This document shows, piece by piece, positions 17,899 through 26,446 of a DNA stretch of 64,000 nucleotides. Source of the stretch: Kitasatospora sp. NBC_00240. Its GTDB lineage: Bacteria > Actinomycetota > Actinomycetes > Streptomycetales > Streptomycetaceae. Every line of letters starts with the position of its first letter. Position 1 is the stretch's first letter. The notes under the pieces are model-generated. The model saw nothing but the letters and a program-made list of their open reading frames with translations, was not told the origin of the DNA and did not search any database. The DNA lies in the NCBI RefSeq assembly GCF_026342405.1, contig NZ_JAPEMU010000001.1:992001-1056000 (forward strand), written 5' to 3'. Position numbers and translations under genes: made by a program.

Positions 17899-17925
17899 GC
17901 CGCCCCCGGGATCCGGGGGGGCGGC
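17899..17925 (+). terminator. GC-rich stem-loop after the DUF1963-like gene
   Basis: GCCGCCCCC pairs with GGGGGCGGC around a GGGATCC-rich centre, 28 bp past the stop codon. Confidence 0.5.
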
Positions 17926-17960
17926 AGCGGCCCCGCCCCCGGGGCATAGGTTGAGGTTCC

Positions 17961-18599
17961 ATGGCACCGAGCACCGCTCTGTGGTCCTTCGCCCTGGTGG
18001 TGGGACTGCTGACCCTGACACCCGGCCTCGACACCGCGCTGGTCCTGCGCACCTCGGCCCTCGGCCATCGCCGCCGGGCCTGGGGTGTCGTCCTCGGCAT
18101 CCAGACCGGAACCCTGCTCTGGGGCGCCCTGACCTCGGTGGGCGTGACGGCGCTGCTGACGGCCTCGCAGGTCGCCTACACGGCTCTGCGCTGGGCCGGC
18201 GCCGCCTACCTGGTGTGGACGGGGGTCCGGATGCTGCGCGCCACCTTCGGGAACGGGCCCGCGCCCGAGGCGGCCGCGCCCGACTCCCGTCCCGCACCGG
18301 ACACGGCGCGCGGCGGCTGGCGTCAGGGGACGCTGACCAACCTGCTCAACCCCAAGATGGGCGCGTTCTACGTGGCCCTGCTGCCGCAGTTCATCCCGCC
18401 GGGGACGAACCACGTCGCGATGGGCCTGCTGCTCACCTCGGTCCACATCGCGCTGGGCCTGGTCTGGTCGAGTGTGCTCATCGCCTGCGCCCGGGCCCTG
18501 CGCGGCCGGCTGAGCAGGCCGAGCGCGCGCCGGCTGCTGGACCGCGTCACCGGCACGGTCGTCGCCGCCTTCGGCATCCGCCTCGCCTTCGGCGACTGA
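17961..18599 (+). CDS. LysE/RhtB-family amino-acid exporter
   Basis: The 212-residue membrane protein has the family order: N-terminal helix ending TPGLDTALVLR (the conserved PGP/PGL-type motif), GVVLGIQTGTLLWGAL, then GTLTNLLNPKMGAFYVALLP and a C-terminal helix. These exporters move amino acids or derivatives out across the inner membrane, coupled to protons. It stands alone between a DUF1963-like gene and a convergent small gene, so the substrate cannot be inferred. Confidence 0.92.
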   Translation: MAPSTALWSFALVVGLLTLTPGLDTALVLRTSALGHRRRAWGVVLGIQTGTLLWGALTSVGVTALLTASQVAYTALRWAGAAYLVWTGVRMLRATFGNGPAPEAAAPDSRPAPDTARGGWRQGTLTNLLNPKMGAFYVALLPQFIPPGTNHVAMGLLLTSVHIALGLVWSSVLIACARALRGRLSRPSARRLLDRVTGTVVAAFGIRLAFGD

Positions 18600-18663
18600 C
18601 CGGCGTCGCCGGACGGCCGCGGCCGCCCGTCCGCGGCGACGGCCGCGCCCGTGACGCCGGGTG

Positions 18664-18987
18664 TCAGTGCCCGAGGACCTCGGCGAGCTGCTTCTTGTTC
18701 ATCTTCGAGCGGCCCTTGACGTTGCGCTGCCGTGCCTCGTTGTAGAGCTGGTCGAAGGTCGGGCCCTGGGAGCCGGAGTGGGAGCGCAGCCCGCCACGGC
18801 GACCGGAGGAGATGTCCTCGACGGACGAGCGGCTGGCCGTCCTGGACTCGCCGTGCCGGGCCCGCTCCTTGTTCACGGTCCGGGCGGCGATCTCCTTCGC
18901 ACGTTCGGGGCTCTCGCCGCGCTCCTCGGCGCTCTCCTTGATGTGCTCGTACTGTCGTTCCCGCTTCGGGCTCGATCCACGTGGCAT
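18664..18987 (-). CDS. Small basic protein with Rho-N/SAP-like C-terminus
   Basis: The 107-residue protein MPRGSSPKRERQYEHIKESA ... is highly charged at the N-terminus. It ends in a helix-extended-helix segment (TFDQLYNEARQRN ... KMNKKQLAEVLGH) like the Rho N-terminal or SAP nucleic-acid-binding motif. Actinomycete members are often annotated as plasmid-stabilisation-like proteins, without firm evidence. AGGAGG 6 nt upstream fixes the ATG at 18987. Confidence 0.75.
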   Translation of the reverse strand: MPRGSSPKRERQYEHIKESAEERGESPERAKEIAARTVNKERARHGESRTASRSSVEDISSGRRGGLRSHSGSQGPTFDQLYNEARQRNVKGRSKMNKKQLAEVLGH

Positions 18988-19303
18988 CGCGGGCCTCCTG
19001 GGTCGTCGGTCGGTTCGGCGGACGTCTGCCCGCCCCGGGCCGCTCGACCCGCGACGGGCCGGGCGGTGGCTGATGTCACGATCCTCGACCTCGCCGGACC
19101 GGCGCGCCGGTGGGCCGCGCCCACCTGGCGCAGACACGGTGCCCAGCACGAGGGCGACGGCTGCGGCGGCGGGCGGACGGGGCCACTGCAAACACGTCGG
19201 CCGCGGTGACCGGTGCTGTTCCTGCACCTCGCAGCAGCTCCACGAGCTCGGAGCAGGCCCGGTCACCGGCCTCGTCCGAGGGGCGGCGAGGCGTCCGGGC
19301 GGG
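18988..19303. other. Intergenic stretch
   Basis: About 315 bp with no recognisable gene or strong hairpin. Confidence 0.5.
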
Positions 19304-19891
19304 TCAGCCGTGCCGCATGTCGTCCGGGTCCGCGGGCGGCGGTGCGCCCTCCCCGGTCATCCGGCTCCCGGGTCGCTCGCGGACCGGCGCGTCTCCGGCG
19401 CCCACGGTGCCGCCGGCCGATGCGGCCGGGCTGCCGTCAGGCGCCAGGCGTCCGCGCCAGCCGCCGCTCTCATGGCCCCGCTGCTCGATGAAGCCCTTGA
19501 ACCGCTTGAGGTCGCCCTTGACCTGCCGGTCCAGGACGCCGAGCAGGTCGCCCGCCTTCTCGGCCAGGCTGTGCGGCTCGAAGTCCATAGCCAGGCTCAC
19601 CCTCGTCCGGGCGTCGTCCAGGCGCTGGAAGGTCACGATGCCCAGCTGCCGGACGTCACCGCCCACCGTGCGCCAGGAGATCCGCTCGTCGGGGAGCTGG
19701 TCGACGATCTCGGTGTAGAACTCGCGGCGCGCGCCGGCGACCTTGGTCGTCCACCGGGCGTGCCGGTCGTCCGTCTGGTGGACCGCCTCCACCCCCTCCA
19801 TGAAGCTCGGAAAGTCCTCGAACTGCGTCCACTGGTTGTAGACGCTGTGCAGCGGGACGTCCACGTCGATGGACTCCTTCACCCTGCTCAC
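19304..19891 (-). CDS. SRPBCC-family (polyketide cyclase/dehydrase-like) protein
   Basis: The roughly 195-residue protein starts VSRVKESIDVDVPLHSVYNQ, followed by WTQFEDFPSFMEGVEAVHQ, the classic opening of SRPBCC/COG5637 proteins that bind hydrophobic ligands in a helix-grip fold. About 150 residues form the domain; the last 45 are Gly/Pro/Ala-rich and probably disordered. AAGGAG precedes two consecutive GTGs; the second (19891) has the better spacing. It is one of the small stress-type genes common in this window. Confidence 0.8.
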   Translation of the reverse strand: MSRVKESIDVDVPLHSVYNQWTQFEDFPSFMEGVEAVHQTDDRHARWTTKVAGARREFYTEIVDQLPDERISWRTVGGDVRQLGIVTFQRLDDARTRVSLAMDFEPHSLAEKAGDLLGVLDRQVKGDLKRFKGFIEQRGHESGGWRGRLAPDGSPAASAGGTVGAGDAPVRERPGSRMTGEGAPPPADPDDMRHG

Positions 19892-20021
19892 CACAGTCTC
19901 CTTCCGGATCGACAGGCTCGGACTTCGCTGTCAAGGGCGCGCCTGCCCCGCTTCGGTGCGGCCAATCACCCGGCCTCGCAGGAGCGGTCCCCGGACGGAC
20001 CCGGCGACCACGGCGCGGCGG

Positions 20022-20315
20022 TCACGCCGCCCGCGCGGCGCGGGCACGGCCCAGCAGAGCGGCCCGTTCGCCCTCGGACAGTCCGCCCCACACCCCGTAC
20101 GGCTCCCGCACCGCCAGGGCGTGCCGGAGGCACTGCGTACGGACGGGGCAGCCCTGGCAGATCTTCTTCGCCTCCTCCTCGCGGTCGTCGTGGGCCTGGC
20201 CGCGCTCGCCGAAGGGATGGAAGAACAGGCTGGTGTCGACGGCCCGGCAGGCCGCGGCGAGCTGCCAGTTCCAGTGGTGGTCGAAGGCGCCCGGCAGGCG
20301 CTTGAGGTCGGTCAT
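20022..20315 (-). CDS. WhiB-family transcription factor
   Basis: The 97-residue protein has the WhiB signature: four Cys that ligate a [4Fe-4S] cluster (Cys23, then ICQGCPVRTQC in C-x2-C-x5-C order) and the downstream turn EPYGVWGGLSEGER with the conserved GVWGG. WhiB-like proteins bind sigma factor region 4 and act as redox- or NO-responsive regulators of development and antibiotic stress. GAGGTGAG precedes the ATG. It lies at the downstream end of a minus-strand membrane-lipid gene cluster. Confidence 0.95.
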   Translation of the reverse strand: MTDLKRLPGAFDHHWNWQLAAACRAVDTSLFFHPFGERGQAHDDREEEAKKICQGCPVRTQCLRHALAVREPYGVWGGLSEGERAALLGRARAARAA

Positions 20316-20521
20316 GGGGTTCTCACCTCGGCTGGACGGAGACGGGAGGGCGGGGCCGCCCGGGGCCGGTGGGGAACACCCGAAGGGGCCCGCGGGTGGG
20401 GGCAGTCGGCCGCCCGTCCTGCGAGGAGGGTCCGCCCGGCGGCTCCCGAACCGGCTCCCCGGCCGCCTGCCCGCTTTCCCCCGACCCACTCGCGCCCGTC
20501 CGCCCGTTCTCCCCCGTCGGC

Positions 20522-21367
20522 TCACGACGGCGGCACGTCCGACGGAGGACCGGCCCCGCGCCCCATGACCGCGCGTCCGGCGAGCGCCCCGCCGTAGATG
20601 GTGTAGCCCACGCCGATCAGCCAGGACTGGACGACGAGGACGGCGCCGACGGTGCCGTAGGAGACGGCGTTGGAGACCAGCAGCGGCGCGAGCACCAGGC
20701 GTGAGAAGTACCGCAGTCCGGCCAGCGCGGCCATGGTGGCCACCGCTCCGGGCAGCAGCCGCAGCCACGGCACCCGCGAGCCGAGCAGCAGGTGCTGCAG
20801 CCACCAGAACAGCAGCAGGCCGCCGAGCAGGGTGGCGGTGAGGCGCAGCGCGGGCTGGGCGGGACTGTGCCGCCACGGGCTGCCGCTCCAGGCGGCGACG
20901 AGGATGTAGGCGGTCAGCCCGGCGAGGCCGAGCGCCTGGCGCCAGACCGAGTGCCAGGGGCTGCGGTCGAGCTGCCAGATGCGCTCGTAGACGGTCTGGA
21001 CGGAGGCCATCAGGGAGATGCCGAAGACCGTCAGGGCGGCGATGCCGAAGCCGGTGGTGGTGCTGAGGATCTGGCCCCGGGAGGCGAACAGGCCGCGGGT
21101 CGCCTCGGCGCCGCGCCCGGTCAGCCCCAGGCCGTCGGTGATCCACTGGCTGATGCCGCTGCCATGGGTGGGCGAGGCGGCGGCGATGACGATCAGCAGG
21201 GGCACCAGGGTGACGAAGAACAGGGCCGCGAAGGCCATCGAACGCTGCAGCAGCTCCACCGTGCAGCCCTGCTTCCAGACCTCCCGGACGACGGCGGTCG
21301 CGCTGCGCCGCCCGGGCGCGGCGGCCGGCCCGGCCGTGTCCGGTTCGTGCTCGCGCTCCGCAGTCAC
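20522..21367 (-). CDS. YihY/BrkB-family inner membrane protein
   Basis: The 281-residue protein has about six membrane helices. It shows the family start (VVREVWKQGCTVELLQRSMA with FAALFFVTLVPLLIVIAAAS) and the later YGTVGAVLVVQSWLIGVGYT segment. YihY/BrkB proteins are poorly understood envelope proteins; they were once annotated as ribonuclease BN. The GTG at 21367 lies 5 nt after GGAGG, while the first GTG of the frame (21379) has no such site. It is the second YihY gene of this cluster. Confidence 0.85.
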   Translation of the reverse strand: MTAEREHEPDTAGPAAAPGRRSATAVVREVWKQGCTVELLQRSMAFAALFFVTLVPLLIVIAAASPTHGSGISQWITDGLGLTGRGAEATRGLFASRGQILSTTTGFGIAALTVFGISLMASVQTVYERIWQLDRSPWHSVWRQALGLAGLTAYILVAAWSGSPWRHSPAQPALRLTATLLGGLLLFWWLQHLLLGSRVPWLRLLPGAVATMAALAGLRYFSRLVLAPLLVSNAVSYGTVGAVLVVQSWLIGVGYTIYGGALAGRAVMGRGAGPPSDVPPS

Positions 21368-21466
21368 CGTAGCCTCCACACCTCGGCCCCGTCCTCGCTG
21401 CTACCCCGGCCAGGCCGACGCAGTCGGCGGGAGCCTCTCCCCCGGGCGGGCGGCGGCGGTCCACGG

Positions 21467-22369
21467 CTACCGGTGGGCGTGGCCGCCCGCCGCACGGGCC
21501 GGCGACTCGTCCTGGTCCGTGGCGAGTTCGGGTTCCAGACCCTCCGGGAGCGCCGGCACCCGCAGCCCGCTCTCCCGGCGCCAGGTGTCGAACGCCCAGG
21601 CGGTGGCGGCGACCAGGGCGAGCCCGAGCAGCCAGCCGCCGAGGACGTCGCTGACCCAGTGCACACCGAGGGCGATCCGGGTCAGCCCCGTCCCGAGGAC
21701 GGTCACCGCTGCCAGCGTCCAGGCCGCCGGGCGGGCCCGCCGGGGCACCACCGGCAGCAGGACGAGCAGCAGGATCGCGCACGAGGTCATGGCGGTCATG
21801 GCGTGCCCCGACGGGAACGAGAAGCCGGGTGCGTGGGCGACCGGGTCGGGCAGTCGGGGCCGGACCCGGCCCACCGCCTCCTTGACCAGCAGGCCGGTCA
21901 GGCCGGCGGCCAGCTCGGTGAGGGCCGCCCACAGGGCCAGCCGCCAGGCCCGCCGCAGGAGCAGCCAGCCCACGGCGGCGGCGACCAGCAGGCGCATGGT
22001 GACCGGGTCCCACGGCCCGTCGGTCAGGGTCCGCGCCGCCTCCAGCAGGAGCGGGTGCTGGCGGACGCTCTCGTTCAGGCGCGCAGCTGCGCCGGCGTCC
22101 AGCTCGCGCAGCGGCTCCCAGCCGGCCTCGATCAGCACCAGCAGGACGGCGGTCGGCACGGCCGCCACCGCGAAGGCGACGACGGCGGCGAGGAGGCGGC
22201 TGCCGAAGCGCCGGTCGGCGCGGCGCGGGGAGAACCGGCGCCGGTGGAGGCCGCGGATCGGCGCGGGACTTCCGGGCGGCGCCGGACTGCCGGGCGGCGC
22301 CGGACTGCCGGGCGGCGCCGGACTGCGGACGCGGTGGAGGCCCTGGTGCGGCTCCTGGTCGGGTGTCAT
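21467..22369 (-). CDS. PAP2-family membrane phosphatase
   Basis: The 300-residue protein has the full lipid-phosphate phosphatase motif set: KEAVGRVRPR (motif 1), PSGH in FSFPSGHAMTAMTS (motif 2) and TRIALGVHWVSD (motif 3), with about six membrane helices. It should dephosphorylate phosphatidate, diacylglycerol-pyrophosphate or undecaprenyl-pyrophosphate at the outer face. The N-terminus carries three APPGSP repeats encoded by an 18-bp tandem repeat (about 22265-22325). It begins 9 bp after the upstream YihY stop codon. Confidence 0.9.
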   Translation of the reverse strand: MTPDQEPHQGLHRVRSPAPPGSPAPPGSPAPPGSPAPIRGLHRRRFSPRRADRRFGSRLLAAVVAFAVAAVPTAVLLVLIEAGWEPLRELDAGAAARLNESVRQHPLLLEAARTLTDGPWDPVTMRLLVAAAVGWLLLRRAWRLALWAALTELAAGLTGLLVKEAVGRVRPRLPDPVAHAPGFSFPSGHAMTAMTSCAILLLVLLPVVPRRARPAAWTLAAVTVLGTGLTRIALGVHWVSDVLGGWLLGLALVAATAWAFDTWRRESGLRVPALPEGLEPELATDQDESPARAAGGHAHR

Positions 22370-22378
22370 CGGCCCCGC

Positions 22379-23377
22379 CTACCCGCGACCTGCCGGGTCA
22401 TCCCCGGGGTCGTCCGGTCCTGCCGACGCCTCGGGGTCGGGTCGTACGGGCTCCTGGACGCCCGTCCGGTCGGCCTCCAGCTGCGCGGCGAAGGCGATCC
22501 CGAGCAGCAGGGCGATCGCGGTCAGGTACGCCCACATCAGCAGGGAGACGATCACACTGAGCGGTCCGTACACCGCGTCGACGGAGTTGCTGACCCGCAG
22601 GTACAGGCTGAACAGTCCGGTCAGTCCGACCCACAGCACCAGGTACACGGCGGCGCCGAAGGCGAGCCAGCTGTGGCCCGGCTGCTCCCGGCGCGGCGCC
22701 CGGTGGAAGATCACGCTCGCGGACAGCAGCGCGAGGACGATGCCCACCGGCCAGCGCAGCACCGCCCAGGCCAGGGCGGCCCGGTGACCGCCCGGGCCGC
22801 CCGCCTCGGCGACCGAGGCGGCGATCTCCCCGCCCGCCACCAGCAGGACGAACCCGAGGCCGAGCGGCAGGCCGGCCAGCACGGCCATCAGCAGCCCGCG
22901 CGCGTACTTGCGGTGGAAGGGCCGGTCGCGCTCGATGCCGTAGATCCGGTTGGCGCCGCGCTCGATCTGGCACATCGCGGTGGCCACGTTGACCAGCGAG
23001 AACAGCGCGCCGCCCCACAGGGCGACGCTGCCGCCGTCCCCCGCGCGCTCGCGGCTGCGCCGCAGCACCTCGCCGACCAGTTCGGAGCTGGGGCCCGCGG
23101 TGAGCCGGGCGATGGTCAGCTCGGTGACCCGGCCGAGCCACTGGGTGTGCAGCACCGAGGACAGGCCGACCACGGCGATCGCGAACGGCACGAGGGCCAG
23201 CACGGTCTGGAAGGCGAGGGCCCGCGCGTGGCTGAAGCCGTCGGCGTAGCGGAAACGCAGGAAGGCGTCCCTGAGCAGCTGCCACCGTCCGTACGCGCGC
23301 AGGGTCGTGACGGCCTCGTCGGCGGAGAGCTCCCCCCGGGGGCCGCCCTTGCGCCCGACCCGGGTGGCCGTCCCCAT
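22379..23377 (-). CDS. YihY/BrkB-family membrane protein
   Basis: The 332-residue protein carries FSHARALAFQTVLALVPFAI near the N-terminus, a hallmark of YihY/BrkB proteins, and about six helices ending in LLMWAYLTAIALLLGIAFAA. Its ATG overlaps the stop of the PAP2-kinase fusion gene by one base (TGATG), so translation is probably coupled. The C-terminal 30 residues are acidic and probably disordered. Together with the two lipid-phosphate enzymes it suggests a role in envelope lipid handling. Confidence 0.87.
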   Translation of the reverse strand: MGTATRVGRKGGPRGELSADEAVTTLRAYGRWQLLRDAFLRFRYADGFSHARALAFQTVLALVPFAIAVVGLSSVLHTQWLGRVTELTIARLTAGPSSELVGEVLRRSRERAGDGGSVALWGGALFSLVNVATAMCQIERGANRIYGIERDRPFHRKYARGLLMAVLAGLPLGLGFVLLVAGGEIAASVAEAGGPGGHRAALAWAVLRWPVGIVLALLSASVIFHRAPRREQPGHSWLAFGAAVYLVLWVGLTGLFSLYLRVSNSVDAVYGPLSVIVSLLMWAYLTAIALLLGIAFAAQLEADRTGVQEPVRPDPEASAGPDDPGDDPAGRG

Positions 23378-25014
23378 CAGTTGCCCCCTTCGGCCCGGAC
23401 CGTCCCGCTGCCGACCCGGTGCCGCTCGGCGGCCGGCGGTACGTGGACCAGCAGCGCGGCGGGCCGCACGTCCAGCCTCAGCGTCCGGCCCGCGGGCAGG
23501 GACTCCCCGTCGAGCTCACGGGGTTGGTCCCGGTCGGCGGTGATCAGGATCCGGCGGGCCCGGAAGTGCTCGAACGGCGCCTCCTGGTCGGCGGACCCGC
23601 CGCGGACCCGTCCGGTGAGCAGCCGCGCCGCCGCTTCCGGCCAGCCGGTCAGGCCGCGGGGATGGACGAGGACGAGGTCGAGCACGCCGTCGTCCGGCCG
23701 GGCGTCGGGCAGCAGCCGGATCCCGCCCTGGAGCGCACCGACGTTGCCGACCACCGCCATCGCGGCCCGCCGGTGGACGGGCGGCGCCTCGTCCAGCGTG
23801 ACGGTGAGCCGCATCCGCCGGTCTCGCAGGTGGCGGACCAGCGGAGGCAGGTAGGCGGGCCACCCGTAGCGGTCCTTGGCACTGCGGTGGGTGTCCGCCA
23901 TCGTGGCGGCGTCCAGGCCGATGCCGGCCATCGCGCTGACCGTCGTGGGGCTGATGCCGTCCCCGTCGGCCAGGGCGAGGTCGATCCACCGGGGCTCGCC
24001 GCCGAGGGCCTCCGCCAGGGCCCGCGCGGGGTCCGAGGGCAGGCCCAGATTGCGGGCCAGCAGGTTCCCGGTGCCGCAGGGGACGATCGCGAGCGCGACG
24101 CCCGTCCCCGCGAGGGCGTGCGCGCAGGCCGTCACGGTGCCGTCGCCGCCGCAGGCCACCACCAGGTCCGCCCCGGCCTCGACGGCGCGCGCGGCGGCGC
24201 CCCGGCCGGGGTCCTCCGCGCTGGTGGCGGCGTGGACCGGCGCCGGGCAGCCGTGCTCGGCGAGGACGCGGCCGATCCGGTCGAGGGTGTCGACGTCGAC
24301 CAGCAAGGGGTTGAACACCACCACGACCGACCGTCCGCCCGGCGGTCGGCGGGGGCCGGCGGCGGCCGTGGACCGCCCGCGGTCGCCGAGGAAGGCCCGC
24401 CACATCACCAGGAGCACGACGACGCCGTTCACCAGCCCCGCCAGGACGTCGGACGGGTGGTGCATCCCGCGGTACAGCCGGCCGGCCGCGACCAGCACGG
24501 GCAGCACCGCCGCCAGGGCGCACAGCGGCAGTCGGAGCGGGCCTCGCAGCCGCAGGGCGGCGAGGACGGCCAGCGCGCCGTACAGCGCGACGGCCGCGCC
24601 CACGTGGCCGGACGGGAAGCTGGAGGTCGGCGGCGCGGCGTCGAGCTGCGGAGCGGTCGGCCGGGGCCGGTCCACACCCATGGTGACCAGCAGGAACACC
24701 GCGGACTGGGCGGCCACCGCGCCACCGAGGAAGGCCGCTTCCCGCCACCCTGCCCGCAGCAGCAGCGCGAGCACCGCGACCGCCGCGACGGTCACCACGG
24801 CCCCGGTGCCGGCCAGCACCGAGAGCCAGGAGGTGACGGTGTCCAGCACGGGGACGCGGTTCGCGGCCAGCCGGTCGGTCACCGCGTTCTCCCCCGGACG
24901 CCAGAGGTGCAGCGGCGGGTGGGTGATGGTGAGGCCGACCAGCACCATGAGGAGCGTCTGGAGCAGCAGCGGCGGCGCGATCCGGCGGAGCAGGTGGTTG
25001 ACCCCTGTTGTCAT
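23377..25014 (-). CDS. PAP2 phosphatase-diacylglycerol kinase fusion protein
   Basis: The 545-residue protein joins two enzymes with opposing activities. Residues 1 to about 220 form a PAP2 membrane phosphatase (DRPRPTAPQ, SSFPSGHVGAAVAL, YRGMHHPSDVLAG). From about 230 a YegS/LCB5-type lipid kinase follows (VVVVFNPLLVDVD, ACGGDGTVTACAHAL with the GGDGT nucleotide loop, VPCGTGNLLARNLG). It could phosphorylate diacylglycerol or a polyprenol and also dephosphorylate lipid phosphates. The ATG at 25014 overlaps the stop of the upstream small gene (ATGA), and its own stop overlaps the next start, so the first three genes of the cluster overlap. Confidence 0.9.
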   Translation of the reverse strand: MTTGVNHLLRRIAPPLLLQTLLMVLVGLTITHPPLHLWRPGENAVTDRLAANRVPVLDTVTSWLSVLAGTGAVVTVAAVAVLALLLRAGWREAAFLGGAVAAQSAVFLLVTMGVDRPRPTAPQLDAAPPTSSFPSGHVGAAVALYGALAVLAALRLRGPLRLPLCALAAVLPVLVAAGRLYRGMHHPSDVLAGLVNGVVVLLVMWRAFLGDRGRSTAAAGPRRPPGGRSVVVVFNPLLVDVDTLDRIGRVLAEHGCPAPVHAATSAEDPGRGAAARAVEAGADLVVACGGDGTVTACAHALAGTGVALAIVPCGTGNLLARNLGLPSDPARALAEALGGEPRWIDLALADGDGISPTTVSAMAGIGLDAATMADTHRSAKDRYGWPAYLPPLVRHLRDRRMRLTVTLDEAPPVHRRAAMAVVGNVGALQGGIRLLPDARPDDGVLDLVLVHPRGLTGWPEAAARLLTGRVRGGSADQEAPFEHFRARRILITADRDQPRELDGESLPAGRTLRLDVRPAALLVHVPPAAERHRVGSGTVRAEGGN

Positions 25015-25253
25015 GCGCCTCGTGTGCCCGGGCGCGGGCACTTCATCCGCCCGGCCGACGACGGGGTGGGGGAATCAGGCAGCTTGCGACCGGCCCGGCC
25101 CTCGGTGTTGGAGTACGACTCGAAGGAGCAGCGGGTGTCCCGCCCCCACTCCTCGCCGGTGATCCGCTCGAACGCGTGGTCCGGTGTGCAGAGCGTCGGG
25201 CGGTCGGCAGCGCGGCGTGACGTCCAGCCGTCGGCGGCCCGACCGACCCGCAT
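25011..25253 (-). CDS. Small hypothetical protein translationally coupled to lipid kinase fusion
   Basis: The 80-residue frame is supported by G/C-rich third positions in its middle (TPDHAFERITGEEWGRDTRC) and by an exact ATGA overlap with the start of the PAP2-kinase gene. No domain, signal peptide or membrane helix is recognised. The first ATG lacks a clear ribosome-binding site, so the true start may be internal. It could act as a small regulator or simply serve translational coupling. Confidence 0.5.
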   Translation of the reverse strand: MRVGRAADGWTSRRAADRPTLCTPDHAFERITGEEWGRDTRCSFESYSNTEGRAGRKLPDSPTPSSAGRMKCPRPGTRGA

Positions 25254-25381
25254 CCGGCAGCGGCGGTCAGGAGCTGCGCCCGTACCCGATCGATCCCTTT
25301 CAGGACTGCTGGTCGGGACATTCGATCGGGAAGTGGGGGCAGGCGGACCGGGACACGAACTCTCGTCCCAGGAGTCTTCTC

Positions 25382-25558
25382 ATGATCGTGTTCGCTCTGC
25401 TGACACCTCCGGCGCTGCTCGCCGCGGTGGTCCTGCTGGCCCGCTTCGAGGAGCGGGTGTTCACCCGGCCCCGAACGTCGCAGCCGCCCCGGCTGAAGCT
25501 GGTCGTCGAGGAACCCGGGACGCCCGGCGTGGAACTCCCGGCCCGGCGGGCGGCCTGA
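25382..25558 (+). CDS. Single-pass small membrane protein (58 aa)
   Basis: AGGAG 7 nt before the ATG opens a 58-codon frame. It encodes one hydrophobic helix (MIVFALLTPPALLAAVVLLA) followed by RFEERVFTRPRTSQPPRLKL and a polar tail, so an N-out or N-in single-span membrane peptide. The type is common in Streptomyces beside stress genes, with no known function. It is divergent from the lipid-kinase operon. Confidence 0.65.
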   Translation: MIVFALLTPPALLAAVVLLARFEERVFTRPRTSQPPRLKLVVEEPGTPGVELPARRAA

Positions 25559-25687
25559 CCACCGCGCCACGCCTGGTCGAGGCGGTCGCCGGCGCCGCGC
25601 GCTGTCGAGGCGCTCGTCGGCCCCCGCCGCTGCGTCGCGTCGAGCAGGCCGGCCCCGAAGGCGCTCCGGTGCCGCCCGCCGCCGCGC

Positions 25688-25729
25688 CCGGCGGGAGGAG
25701 CTCCTGCTCCCGGCGGGAGGAGCTCCTGC
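25688..25729. repeat. 20-bp direct repeat with internal AGGAGCTCCT palindrome
   Basis: CCGGCGGGAGGAGCTCCTGC occurs at 25688-25707 and 25710-25729, separated by two bases; each copy holds the palindrome AGGAGCTCCT. It lies in a gene-free stretch (25559-25817) between the small membrane protein and a convergent DoxX gene. Confidence 0.85.
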
Positions 25730-25817
25730 GCGACGACGAAGCCGTCCTGGTGCAGCCCGCCCGCCCGGGCCCGGCGGGCGGGCAGGGAGCAGCACGGTCA
25801 CGCCCGCCCGGCGTTCG

Positions 25818-26261
25818 TCAGCCCCGGTGCAGCCGGTGCCGGGCGCGCCAGGCCAGCGACGGCTCCGCCCCGGAGTCGGCGGCCGCGATGAGCAGCCCGC
25901 CGAACAGGGAGAGGTTCTTCAGGAAGTGGATGCGCTGCTCGGCGCGCCGCGCCTCGTCCTTCTCCTCCCAGAAGCGGTGGCCCGCCCAGGTGACCGGCAC
26001 CAGGGTGGCGGCCAGGGCGAGGGCGGCCGGGCGTGGGAGGCGACCGGTGGCGAGCAGCGCGCCGGCGGCCACCTGGACGGCGGCGTTGACCCGGATCGCG
26101 GTGTCGGTCTGCTGCGGGGCGGCGGGTACGTGGTCGGCCAGGGTGTCGACGACCGGCTCGGCCAGGGGCTCCAGGGGGCGGGGGTTCAGCAGGGCGTCGG
26201 CGCCGCTGTGGAGGAACACCGAGGCGAGCATCGGTCGGGCACAGGCTCTCAGGATGGACAT
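25818..26261 (-). CDS. DoxX-family membrane protein
   Basis: The 147-residue protein MSILRACARPMLASVFLHSG ... has four helices and the DoxX pattern (ASVFLHSGADALLNPRPLEP, then RVNAAVQVAAGALLATGRLP and HFLKNLSLFGGLLIAA). DoxX proteins are quinone-interacting or stress-linked small membrane proteins; in mycobacteria one links oxidative stress to a superoxide dismutase. No partner gene is evident here. The downstream neighbour is the TPP enzyme on the same strand, 185 bp away in the transcribed direction. Confidence 0.88.
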   Translation of the reverse strand: MSILRACARPMLASVFLHSGADALLNPRPLEPLAEPVVDTLADHVPAAPQQTDTAIRVNAAVQVAAGALLATGRLPRPAALALAATLVPVTWAGHRFWEEKDEARRAEQRIHFLKNLSLFGGLLIAAADSGAEPSLAWRARHRLHRG

Positions 26262-26446
26262 GTCCCGCGTCTTTCCGGATCGCCGGCGGCCAATCAGCGG
26301 CGGCGCCCCCCGGGCCGGCCGACCGCGCGGGGGGCGCCGACGGCGGACGGGTTGCTGCCCCGGGGGTCAACGGCCCCGGGGCTTCGGCCCGGTCGCGAGG
26401 TCGCGCCCGGGCCGGCCCTTCCGAGGGGGTGTCCGGCCCGTTCGGC

